Assembly: GCA_030642225.1 (NCBI GenBank)
Contig: DAOWOC010000057.1
Location: 1 to 6,728, forward strand
Direction: 5' to 3'
DNA length: 6,728 nucleotides
Origin: Deltaproteobacteria bacterium
GTDB taxonomy: Bacteria; Desulfobacterota; DAOWOC01
In this document: positions 1-6,248 of the stretch, in pieces
Layout: each line of letters starts with the position of its first letter
Numbering within the stretch: position 1 is the stretch's first letter
Notes under the pieces: generated by a model
Seen by the model: the letters and a program-made list of their open reading frames with translations, nothing else
Databases searched by the model: none
Told to the model about the DNA's origin: nothing
Program-made: the position numbers and the translations under genes

Positions 1-570
1 GAGGTGCCTTTCTTTAATCGTTAATTCACTGTTTCTTGTAAAACCGCCAAGACATGGTATTGTTGAAATATCACAAAGGGCATCTTTAAGATATTGAAGA
101 TGTCTCAGACTCCCTGTACGATTAAAAATCACTCCGAGAAAGTTAACATTCGGATCAAAACGTTCAAAACCAAGAACAATCGCAGCTGCGCTTCTTGCCA
201 TACTTGCGGCATCCACTACAAGCAGGACAGGGAGTTTCAGTAATTTTGCCATCTGTGCAGTGGAGCCTGATTCACTCTTTCCATCATAGCCGTCATAAAG
301 CCCCATAACGCCTTCTACTATTGCTATATCGGATTTTTTTGCATGCCTTGCAAATGTCTTGACATTGTATTCTCTTGAGAGCATCCACCCATCAAGATTC
401 CTGCTTATGCTGCCGCATATCTGTTTATGATATCCGGGGTCTATGAAATCCGGCCCGACCTTAAATGGCGCAACCTTAAATTCCCGTCTCTTTAATGAGG
501 CCATAAGGCCAAGAGAAATAGTGGTTTTTCCTGACCCGCTTTTTACCCCTCCTATGACAAATCCTTTGAT
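1..570 (-). CDS. cbiA: Cobyrinate a,c-diamide synthase, CbiA/CobB family (N-terminal part; C-terminus beyond left edge)
   Basis: ATP- and glutamine-dependent amidase of the cobyrinate a,c-diamide synthase family, which in anaerobic B12 synthesis amidates carboxylates a and c of the corrin ring in the cytoplasm. The 190 codons present cover the N-terminal synthetase domain. Counting from the ATC at 570, they show a P-loop GGVKSGSGKTT (7-17), VAPFKVGPDFIDPGYH (33-48), SRNLDGWM (56-63), EGVMGLYDG (86-94), GSTAQMAKL (102-110), a PVLLVVDA strand (114-121) and a closing ERHL (187-190), all in the order expected for the family. The C-terminal glutaminase domain lies outside the window. The gene follows cbiK by 12 bases, in the same frame as the cbiK stop. 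No ATG, GTG or TTG lies in frame between that stop and the P-loop; ATC stands where MKGF would be expected, six bases after AAGGAG. Sequence error, rare AUC start or damaged start are all possible. DsrN-type (sirohaem amidation) or CfbB-type (Ni-sirohydrochlorin) amidases are related alternatives. Confidence 0.9.
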   Translation of the reverse strand, partial: MKGFVIGGVKSGSGKTTISLGLMASLKRREFKVAPFKVGPDFIDPGYHKQICGSISRNLDGWMLSREYNVKTFARHAKKSDIAIVEGVMGLYDGYDGKSESGSTAQMAKLLKLPVLLVVDAASMARSAAAIVLGFERFDPNVNFLGVIFNRTGSLRHLQYLKDALCDISTIPCLGGFTRNSELTIKERHL

Positions 571-582
571 ATCATTCTCCTT
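571..582 (-). promoter_or_regulatory. Ribosome binding site for cbiA that points to a non-canonical start
   Basis: On the minus strand, AAGGAG occupies 582-577, directly after the cbiK TAA, and is followed by a six-base spacer and ATC at 570-568. The ATG at 575-573 is only one base from AAGGAG and is out of frame with the CbiA protein; its frame closes after seven codons (ATG ATA TCA AAG GAT TTG TCA TAG). Spacing and protein frame therefore both favour 570 as the intended start. Confidence 0.6.
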
Positions 583-1356
583 TTACCGGCTTTTCGGTAT
601 TGCCTCAAGCGCATCTTTAATATGCTGAATAAATATGTCCATGATCCCCCTGTTCATACCAATACCCTTTGTTTCAGCTGTAACTGAAATCCCTTTTGCC
701 TCAAAAATATTTTTAAAAGAATCCTCATCACCGATTAAATCCTCTTTAAAATGAGTCCCGGCAACCAGCATAAAAGGGACAAGGTGCGCTTTCTTGATCC
801 CTGACTCAATAATTGAATCAATTATCGCCTCTTTGGCAGGTTGCCCCTCTATAACGCAAACATAGATATTGGAACCTAAACGTTGTTTCAATAGATGATT
901 CAACGCAAGGTATGATGACCATGAAGGATGATCCGTGCCGTGTCCTACAATAATGACAGCTTCATCTTCAGGCCTTAAAATGGTTGGGGTCATTTTTTTT
1001 ATAACATTATTATAATCATCCATGTTATGCAAAAGCGGAAGACCTATTGATGTTCGAAGATCAGATGACCTTACCTCTTCAGTCAACCTGTAAAATTCAT
1101 GTCCGGTAATCAGGTGAAATGATTGCACCACTGCCCACTCATGCCCATTTTTTTTAATATCTTCCAATATCTGTACAGGCCCGGACAGGTTATGATTTTT
1201 TCTTTTTTTTACAAAATCTCTTACCATGCGGGAGGAGTATGCCCATATAATCTCATGGTCCGGGAATTCCTGCTTCAATATATTATCAAAAAAGTCATAT
1301 GTCCTGTGCGCCCTGGTTGTTGTGCCAAATGCAGTTATAATTATTGGTACATTCAT
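583..1356 (-). CDS. cbiK: Sirohydrochlorin cobaltochelatase CbiK, cytoplasmic type
   Basis: Class II (ATP-independent) chelatase that inserts Co2+ into sirohydrochlorin (cobalt-factor II synthesis), the first committed step of anaerobic B12 synthesis; members can also insert Fe2+ for sirohaem. The protein is 257 aa, the usual CbiK length. It opens with IIITAFGTTTRAHRTYDFF, the family's FGT strand-loop. The metal ligands known from Salmonella CbiK (His145, Glu175, His207) have good counterparts: His139 in VGHGTDHPSW, Glu170 in CVIEGQP and His202 in VAGTHFKEDLIGD, with spacings of 31 and 32 residues against 30 and 32. There is no signal peptide, so unlike the periplasmic CbiK form of some Desulfovibrio this copy should be cytoplasmic. 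The ATG at 1356 is preceded by AGGAC with a six-base spacer, inside the 14-base gap after the large chelatase gene. An eight-A run in the FVKKRK codons is a place to check for read error. Confidence 0.95.
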   Translation of the reverse strand: MNVPIIITAFGTTTRAHRTYDFFDNILKQEFPDHEIIWAYSSRMVRDFVKKRKNHNLSGPVQILEDIKKNGHEWAVVQSFHLITGHEFYRLTEEVRSSDLRTSIGLPLLHNMDDYNNVIKKMTPTILRPEDEAVIIVGHGTDHPSWSSYLALNHLLKQRLGSNIYVCVIEGQPAKEAIIDSIIESGIKKAHLVPFMLVAGTHFKEDLIGDEDSFKNIFEAKGISVTAETKGIGMNRGIMDIFIQHIKDALEAIPKSR

Positions 1357-1362
1357 TTTTTT

Positions 1363-1367
1363 GTCCT
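1363..1367 (-). promoter_or_regulatory. Ribosome binding site for cbiK
   Basis: Minus-strand AGGAC at 1367-1363 lies six bases before the cbiK ATG, within the only real intergenic gap (1357-1370) of the operon. The gap is too short for a terminator or a separate promoter, so cbiK is very likely co-transcribed with the gene before it. Confidence 0.65.
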
Positions 1368-1370
1368 GAT

Positions 1371-4300
1371 TTAATTTTTTTTATTTCCTTCAAATTTCTT
1401 TTTATTCCTTTTAATACCCAAGATAATCAAACACAAAATAGATATTACAAACAGGGATGCAAACCATTGTATGCCTGAGCTTGTAAGTTTTGTTGAGTCA
1501 TCCTTTTTTTTCATCTCCTCCATCTTGTAACCTTCAACCACCTTTAAATCGTCTCCCTTTCCTGAAGTCTCTTTTTTATTTAATGTCTCAGCCTGTTTAT
1601 CCGGGCTGTTTATTTTTTTCAAAAGTTCATTCCGGTCAATGACCTGGCTGTCAATATCTTTTTCTGTGGCCTGTTCAATGGCAAGCTTAAATTTTTCAGC
1701 CATTTCCGGAGACATGACACCGGGGATTGATATAATGTTAACTACCATCTGATTAAGTGCGGGATTGTTACAGGTATGGTCACAACAGGCCACGCCTTTT
1801 TCAATAATATTAAGAGCATATTCAACCGCAAGTTTTTGTCTTGTTTTTTCTTCTGCCTGCCAGTACCCTTTGCGGATTGATTCCAGCATCCTTGCGGCAA
1901 TAGACTGATATGCCCATGGGTTTTCCCTGTTAAAGAACTTTTTTAATTCAAGGTCATACTTGTCTTTAACATAGACATCATAGGTCTGTTCCCATTTTGC
2001 CTCGTCAATACTCTCCGGCACAGTGGCCTGCCATCCCCACATATACTCAACAAATTGTTCCATCTCTCTTGCGCCCGCATATTTTTCTGCCTTCATCCCC
2101 TTTATCCATTCAGGGTTTAGATATCTTGAACGGAGTTCTTTGCCTATTGTTGCTGTAATTGATTCTATATGGCCATCACCCCTGATTTTCTGCTGTGATA
2201 TAAAAACGTCCGGAGCCTTGCCTGATTCTTTTTTTACCGCCAGACTAAGCCCGCCAAGATACTGAAACATATCATCATTATCCATAGTAGCATAAAGGTT
2301 GGAGGATATGGAATGAACCGTAGCATCAATATTTTTTAAATTTTTTCTATATATATCTTTGATATTCTCCCCCCAGATATCCCTTGAATAACCATTTGAG
2401 ACCATGTTTGTAAAGACATCTGAAAGTGCCTTATCATCATCCCAAAGTCCGCTTGCGGATATGAGATCATCAAGTTTTGTACCGTATGATCCTGGCTTTG
2501 CAGAAAAAATACGCACGGTGGAAAGCTTTTTAGCCTCATCAGGTGCGTATCCCTTTTGTATCAGGGATTTTTCAATAGCAATACTGTGTTTTTGTAAAAA
2601 ATTTTCAACATCAGTAAGAACAGACGCTTCCTTTATTGCATCATCCAATAATAACGCCACCTGCGGAAAAGTATCCCTGAAAAGCCCGGACATTTGCAGA
2701 AGCACATCCACCCTTGGTCTTCCAAGTTTAACCCCTTGTATGGGCTGAACACCCTTGATCTTGTCCCTGGAATCCCATACTGGTTTCATACCTATCAGAC
2801 TAAAGGCTGTTGCCACATTAATTCCTTCGTTTCTTATGGTTTCAACGGACCAGAGTATAATACCGACCTGCTCGGGAAATTTGCCTTCATGTTTTTGTAA
2901 ATATTGTTGTATGAGTTCATCTCCAGCTTTTTTACCAAGCTTATAAGCCTCTTTTGAAGGCACTTTTTCAGGATCAAATCCATAAAAATTCCTGCCGGTT
3001 GGGAGGCTTTCCGGATTTCTTACAGGATCATTGCCCGAGGCAGGGGGGATATAACCGCCGCTTAAGCCTCTCAAAAGTCCATCCATCTCAGATGGCCCGC
3101 AGGCTGAAATCCTGTCCATGTAATATTCCATGGGTTTGTCGGTTGTTTCGGCAATAGCACAGGCAGTATCCTCAAGGGCTCTTCCTTCAGGAGATACTCC
3201 AAAGGTATGAAGCCCATATGGAATTAATTCTGTTTTAAGGGATAAAATATAGTGTTCTATATCCTCAATTGATTCATCATCAACCTTCTTAAGATCAAGA
3301 TCCTTGTCAAGCCCGAGCTCAAAGACTATCCTGCTGATCCTCTCAAGCTTTGCGGCCTTGATATTCTCTGAGTCCGAGGTATTATACTCACTTATTAAGG
3401 CTGCGAGTTTTGAATATTCAGCATATATGCCGCCTTTTTTAAACGAAGGAACAGCATGGTCAATAATAACACCCCGGCCTCTCCTCTTAGCCTGTATGCC
3501 CTCTCCCACATCATCAACAATATATGGATATAAATTCGGGATATCCCCCATCAAAACTTCAGGGGGGCAACTCTGTGTTAATCCGGCCTGTTTGCCCGGC
3601 AGCCATTCAAGCGTCCCATGCGTGCCAAGACTTATCATTGCATCAGGATTCAAATTATGCCTCAGCCATAGATAAAATGCTGTGTATTGATGATGCGGAT
3701 ATAGTGTAAGACTATGGTATAATTTATCAGGATCATCTGTTAACCCCCTTACGGGCTGAGGGGCAAGCAGGAGATTGCCAAGTTTTACGCATGGGATAAT
3801 AAATTTTCCATTATTTGTCATGATTGTGGCTTCTTCCGGCCTTCCCCAATCTTTTTCAACATTGCTTAAAAAATCCTTATCAATACCTTGAATCCATTTT
3901 TTATATTCTGCAATATCAATGGAAATCGTATCCCCTGACGCAATCATTTTCTTTAGCTCATCAGGTGCCCATGAGCCTATGTTCCGACCGCTGTTTAATA
4001 TAAGTTCTTTGATCCTGTCTTCAGATAAATCACCTTTAATATTATAGCCTTCGGCCTTTAAGCGTTTGATAATCTTTTCCAGACTCCTGAAAACATTAAG
4101 ATAACTTGCGCCTATGTTCTGTTTACCGCTGCCATGATTGTAATAAATAACAATCACCTTTTTTTCAAAATTCGATTTTTCCTTTAAAACATGCCATTTT
4201 GCGACCCTTTTTGCCAGCATCTCTACCTGCCTTATGTCAGGCACATAGATATATCCCTGATTTGTTTTATCCTCTGTCTTTATTTTTACGCCTGTAACAG

Positions 4301-5282
4301 TAGGTTCTACAAGGCCGGAGAGTTCCGGTATTGAAAACTGGAAGGCAAGACCGTGCGTGGATATCCCCTGGGATGTTTTCAACCATTCTTCCCTTGATGT
4401 AAAAAAAAGATATTGCGTATTTATGATCGGCACATTGGCCTTTTTTAAAACATCAAAAAAATCAGAGGATAATATGGAATTAAATTTAAAGGTAAATCCT
4501 GTAATACTGCCAAGCCCACTTTTTAAAGGTTCAGATGAAATTAATGCATCAAGCGCTTTAATACCTGATTTAAATGAAAAAAGAAATGTTACTGTATTTA
4601 CCCCGTTTTTTTCATAAGCATTTATCAATGCGTCTAAAGGCTGTTTTTTGTTTTCAGTAAGAAATGTTGAAAAAGCTGTGATTAAACTCCATTTTTTATC
4701 TTTTTTATAAATCCCAGTTCCCTTGTACCATTCAAAATATTTATCCATACTCACAAAAACCTTTTGACTCAAGGGGTGATAAAGGGCATTTTCAGGCATT
4801 ATGAATGGTGGATCATAACTAACATCAAGATTAAATTCCTTGTTTGCAAGATAAAGTATGAGATTTTTAGAATTTTTGATATCATTAAAGGCAAAATAAT
4901 TCCTTATTATCTTGTCCATTATAAAACCGGCATCAAGAAAATCTTTAGTGTGGGATGATTTTCTTACAGCATATATCCTGGCCGTTTTATTGATATTTGC
5001 CATATTTTCAAGGAGCCAGTCAGAGGGATAATGAACCATTATATCTACAACAGCCACATCCATTCTGCTTATAAAATCAATGATTTCCTTTTTGCCGATA
5101 TCATGGGCAGTAAATATCCTTACCTCAATATCCATATCCTTAATATCTTTGAGTGCTTTATAAAATGTACAGGCATCTGAATCACCAATAAAAAAACCCA
5201 GGCTTGTTTTTTTTGCATAAAGTTCATTTGAGGTTATAAGCAAAAATAAAAGCAGGATTATAATGTTTATACTTATTTTCAT
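1371..5282 (-). CDS. cobN: Membrane-anchored extracytoplasmic CobN/Mg-chelatase-family protein (HmuS-like)
   Basis: Large-subunit chelatase of the CobN/ChlH/BchH family, 1303 aa. Residues 1-23 are a signal peptide (basic start, hydrophobic core, SNELYA then KK). Residues 1271-1290 form one membrane helix followed by a basic tail (KRNKKK), placing the catalytic body outside the cytoplasm and the tail inside. Family motifs appear in order: NIGASYLNV (389-397), YHSLTLYPHHQY (522-533), GTHGTLEWLPGK (553-564), YPYIVDDVGEGIQAKRR (585-601), GLHTFG (690-695), NDPVRNPESLPTGRNFYGFD (751-770), a GRPRVDVLLQMSGLFRDTFP stretch (854-873), KPGSYG (929-934), ending with CCDHTC (1166-1171) and a charged linker. 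ATG 5282 is chosen over ATG 5309 because it begins the signal peptide and has AGAGGAA before it; it lies one base after the DUF2149 stop. No ATPase partner is encoded nearby; the ExbB/DUF2149 pair is. Annotation pipelines will probably call it cobaltochelatase CobN. I infer metal removal or exchange on an external tetrapyrrole instead; the substrate is unproven. Confidence 0.9.
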   Translation of the reverse strand: MKISINIIILLLFLLITSNELYAKKTSLGFFIGDSDACTFYKALKDIKDMDIEVRIFTAHDIGKKEIIDFISRMDVAVVDIMVHYPSDWLLENMANINKTARIYAVRKSSHTKDFLDAGFIMDKIIRNYFAFNDIKNSKNLILYLANKEFNLDVSYDPPFIMPENALYHPLSQKVFVSMDKYFEWYKGTGIYKKDKKWSLITAFSTFLTENKKQPLDALINAYEKNGVNTVTFLFSFKSGIKALDALISSEPLKSGLGSITGFTFKFNSILSSDFFDVLKKANVPIINTQYLFFTSREEWLKTSQGISTHGLAFQFSIPELSGLVEPTVTGVKIKTEDKTNQGYIYVPDIRQVEMLAKRVAKWHVLKEKSNFEKKVIVIYYNHGSGKQNIGASYLNVFRSLEKIIKRLKAEGYNIKGDLSEDRIKELILNSGRNIGSWAPDELKKMIASGDTISIDIAEYKKWIQGIDKDFLSNVEKDWGRPEEATIMTNNGKFIIPCVKLGNLLLAPQPVRGLTDDPDKLYHSLTLYPHHQYTAFYLWLRHNLNPDAMISLGTHGTLEWLPGKQAGLTQSCPPEVLMGDIPNLYPYIVDDVGEGIQAKRRGRGVIIDHAVPSFKKGGIYAEYSKLAALISEYNTSDSENIKAAKLERISRIVFELGLDKDLDLKKVDDESIEDIEHYILSLKTELIPYGLHTFGVSPEGRALEDTACAIAETTDKPMEYYMDRISACGPSEMDGLLRGLSGGYIPPASGNDPVRNPESLPTGRNFYGFDPEKVPSKEAYKLGKKAGDELIQQYLQKHEGKFPEQVGIILWSVETIRNEGINVATAFSLIGMKPVWDSRDKIKGVQPIQGVKLGRPRVDVLLQMSGLFRDTFPQVALLLDDAIKEASVLTDVENFLQKHSIAIEKSLIQKGYAPDEAKKLSTVRIFSAKPGSYGTKLDDLISASGLWDDDKALSDVFTNMVSNGYSRDIWGENIKDIYRKNLKNIDATVHSISSNLYATMDNDDMFQYLGGLSLAVKKESGKAPDVFISQQKIRGDGHIESITATIGKELRSRYLNPEWIKGMKAEKYAGAREMEQFVEYMWGWQATVPESIDEAKWEQTYDVYVKDKYDLELKKFFNRENPWAYQSIAARMLESIRKGYWQAEEKTRQKLAVEYALNIIEKGVACCDHTCNNPALNQMVVNIISIPGVMSPEMAEKFKLAIEQATEKDIDSQVIDRNELLKKINSPDKQAETLNKKETSGKGDDLKVVEGYKMEEMKKKDDSTKLTSSGIQWFASLFVISILCLIILGIKRNKKKFEGNKKN
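1498..1521 (-). other. Possible -1 frameshift site (dnaX-like slippery heptamer) before the membrane anchor
   Basis: On the minus strand the in-frame heptamer A AAA AAG (1509-1503) is preceded by GGAGG (1521-1517) seven bases upstream. A -1 slip would read AAA AAA GGA TGA and stop at 1500-1498. The product would end after MKKKG, just before the transmembrane helix, giving a soluble chelatase. E. coli dnaX has the same heptamer, an upstream Shine-Dalgarno-like element and a nearby -1 frame TGA. I see no strong stem-loop downstream, and lysine-rich A runs are common in AT-rich DNA, so this is only a candidate. Confidence 0.22.
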
Positions 5283-5283
5283 T

Positions 5284-5634
5284 TTATTCCTCTTTATTAT
5301 AAGGCACATAAATCATGGAACCGTCTTCAAGCCTATAGGCAATTCCCAGTTTTTCGCCGCGTCCCTTTGCAGTACTATCCTTTACCTTGACAGCTTCAAT
5401 CTTTTTTCCTTTTTTTGTGATTATTTCAAAATTGCCTTTATTATCCTTTTTCATGATTGTTATTTCTGAACTCTCGTTAAATAGTTCACTTAAATGAAAG
5501 GCTGAAAAAATCATCATAAGAAGTCCGACGATAAAAACAAGCCCGATGTCAAAAAGGTTGGCTACACCGCTTAAAGGATCATTATCGCCAAGATCATTGG
5601 TCTGAGCGCTTTTTTTCCTTTTAAGATATTTCAT
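5284..5634 (-). CDS. DUF2149 family protein, probable ExbD-like partner of the proton channel
   Basis: A protein of 116 aa with a basic cytoplasmic start (KYLKRKK), a segment typical of DUF2149 (DPLSGVANLFDIGLVFIVG, residues 19-37), one membrane helix at about 29-48, and a small hydrophilic domain rich in lysine and beta-strand-like segments (about 55-113) that should face the outside. This is the topology of ExbD/TolR: single TM, N-terminus inside. Asp29 at the cytoplasmic edge of the helix resembles the essential TM aspartate of ExbD. The biochemical role of DUF2149 is not established; an ExbD-like coupling role is inferred from topology and neighbours. ATG 5634 is preferred over TTG 5664 because it has GGAG with a seven-base spacer and removes a ten-residue extension of no family character. 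It overlaps the ExbB-type gene by 14 bases, and its last codons (AAA GAG GAA) supply the ribosome binding site of the chelatase gene. Confidence 0.85.
   Translation of the reverse strand: MKYLKRKKSAQTNDLGDNDPLSGVANLFDIGLVFIVGLLMMIFSAFHLSELFNESSEITIMKKDNKGNFEIITKKGKKIEAVKVKDSTAKGRGEKLGIAYRLEDGSMIYVPYNKEE
5287..5293 (-). promoter_or_regulatory. Ribosome binding site for the chelatase gene, inside the DUF2149 coding end
   Basis: Minus-strand AGAGGAA (5293-5287) is formed by the last codons of the DUF2149 gene, just before its TAA, and precedes ATG 5282 at good distance. It decides the start of the chelatase gene: ATG 5309 has no comparable element. The one-base gap between stop and start suggests translational coupling. 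Confidence 0.7.
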
Positions 5635-6247
5635 GCTCTTTCTCCCTCCCAAGGGTAAAGGCAAAAATTTCCGTAATCAGTTCAATATCTTTAATATCCT
5701 CCTCAACCCATCTTCTTTTTACAGTATAAAAAAAATAAGCTGTAAGACCAACTGCAAGGCCGACCACGGTTGTGGTAAATGCAATCACGAGATCTGATGA
5801 GAGTCGTGTCATATCCCCCTGGCTCAAACCTGCAAGCCCTGTCCCCATTGGGATCAATGTGCCTATAAGCCCTAAGCCTGGACCTATCCTTACCACCATC
5901 TTTACCCTGTCAAGAGACTTCCATAAAACAATTGTCCTGCCTTGGAGGAGATTTTCAATCTCAATTTCATTTATAAAATTATTGTCTTTTTTTATGGAAC
6001 AAATCTCCTCAATATAACAACGAACATAATAAGGAAAGGCAGCAATGTCCTGTTTTTTGCACAAAAAGGAAACTGTTTCTTTCGGGGTTAGCCTTGTGAG
6101 TTTGCTGCGATCAAGCCATTCCATAAAAAAAGAGCCGCAATAAATAAGCAGATAAAAGATAAGAAAGACCAGTAAAAACAAAACAGGATATAATAAAGAA
6201 CCTGAAACAAGATAGATTAATGATTTTACAAACGCACCTATTTCCAA
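5621..6247 (-). CDS. MotA/TolQ/ExbB-type proton channel protein
   Basis: Inner-membrane protein of 208 aa from the MotA/TolQ/ExbB family, whose members with an ExbD/TolR partner turn proton flow into mechanical work on a periplasmic protein. Three membrane helices are visible: about 16-37, 120-142 and 153-175, with a cytoplasmic loop of about 80 residues between the first two, as in ExbB/TolQ. The family core is clear: RIGPGLGLIGTLIPMGTGL (120-138), then SSDLVIAFTTTVVGLAVGL (150-168), including the helix-breaking glycine and proline positions and the polar FTTT stretch expected along the channel, followed by a basic KRRW. The start is TTG at 6247, supported by GGAGG seven bases before it. Its neighbours are a DUF2149 protein on one side and DUF2162 on the other, so I infer it energises the large anchored chelatase, not a TonB or Tol system; no TonB, ExbD or TolR proper is in the window. 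Confidence 0.92.
   Translation of the reverse strand: MEIGAFVKSLIYLVSGSLLYPVLFLLVFLIFYLLIYCGSFFMEWLDRSKLTRLTPKETVSFLCKKQDIAAFPYYVRCYIEEICSIKKDNNFINEIEIENLLQGRTIVLWKSLDRVKMVVRIGPGLGLIGTLIPMGTGLAGLSQGDMTRLSSDLVIAFTTTVVGLAVGLTAYFFYTVKRRWVEEDIKDIELITEIFAFTLGREKEHEIS
5642..5650 (-). promoter_or_regulatory. Ribosome binding site for the DUF2149 gene
   Basis: The purine-rich GGGAGGGAG at 5650-5642 on the minus strand lies within the ExbB-type gene; its nearest GGAG is seven bases from ATG 5634. It supports the ATG over the upstream TTG at 5664. The site is overlapped by the coding end of the previous gene, consistent with coupled translation. Confidence 0.65.
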
Positions 6248-6248
6248 T

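Noticed and set aside
1..570. Calling cbiA a pseudogene
   Set aside because: The visible 190 codons are uninterrupted and all motifs are intact; only the start codon is unusual, which a single base error could explain.
552..575. ATG at 575 as the cbiA start
   Set aside because: It is one base from AAGGAG and out of frame with the CbiA protein; its frame hits TAG after seven codons.
1202..1211. Eight-A run in cbiK as a frameshift signal
   Set aside because: It encodes the KKRK stretch of an intact, full-length CbiK, and a slip has no evident purpose there; it matters only as a possible read-error site.
1357..1370. Terminator or promoter between the chelatase gene and cbiK
   Set aside because: The 14-base gap holds only a ribosome binding site; there is no room for a hairpin or a -35/-10 pair outside coding sequence.
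2023..4958. Plus-strand open frames opposite the large chelatase gene, and those opposite cbiK and the channel gene
   Set aside because: They lie wholly opposite strongly conserved minus-strand coding sequence, lack family character and have no convincing ribosome sites; they are antisense shadows.
5283..5309. Upstream ATG at 5309 as the start of the chelatase gene
   Set aside because: It adds nine residues (MCLIIKRNK) in front of a standard signal peptide, overlaps the DUF2149 gene and has no ribosome binding site; ATG 5282 has one.
5635..5664. TTG at 5664 as the start of the DUF2149 gene
   Set aside because: It would lengthen the overlap with the channel gene and add a Pro/Gly-rich tail without family character; ATG 5634 has a well-spaced GGAG.
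5621..6247. Channel gene as part of a TonB or flagellar system (exbB, tolQ or motA)
   Set aside because: The three-helix layout fits the ExbB/TolQ branch and not the four-helix MotA, but no TonB, TolR, TolA or MotB gene is adjacent; assigning one of those symbols would be misleading.
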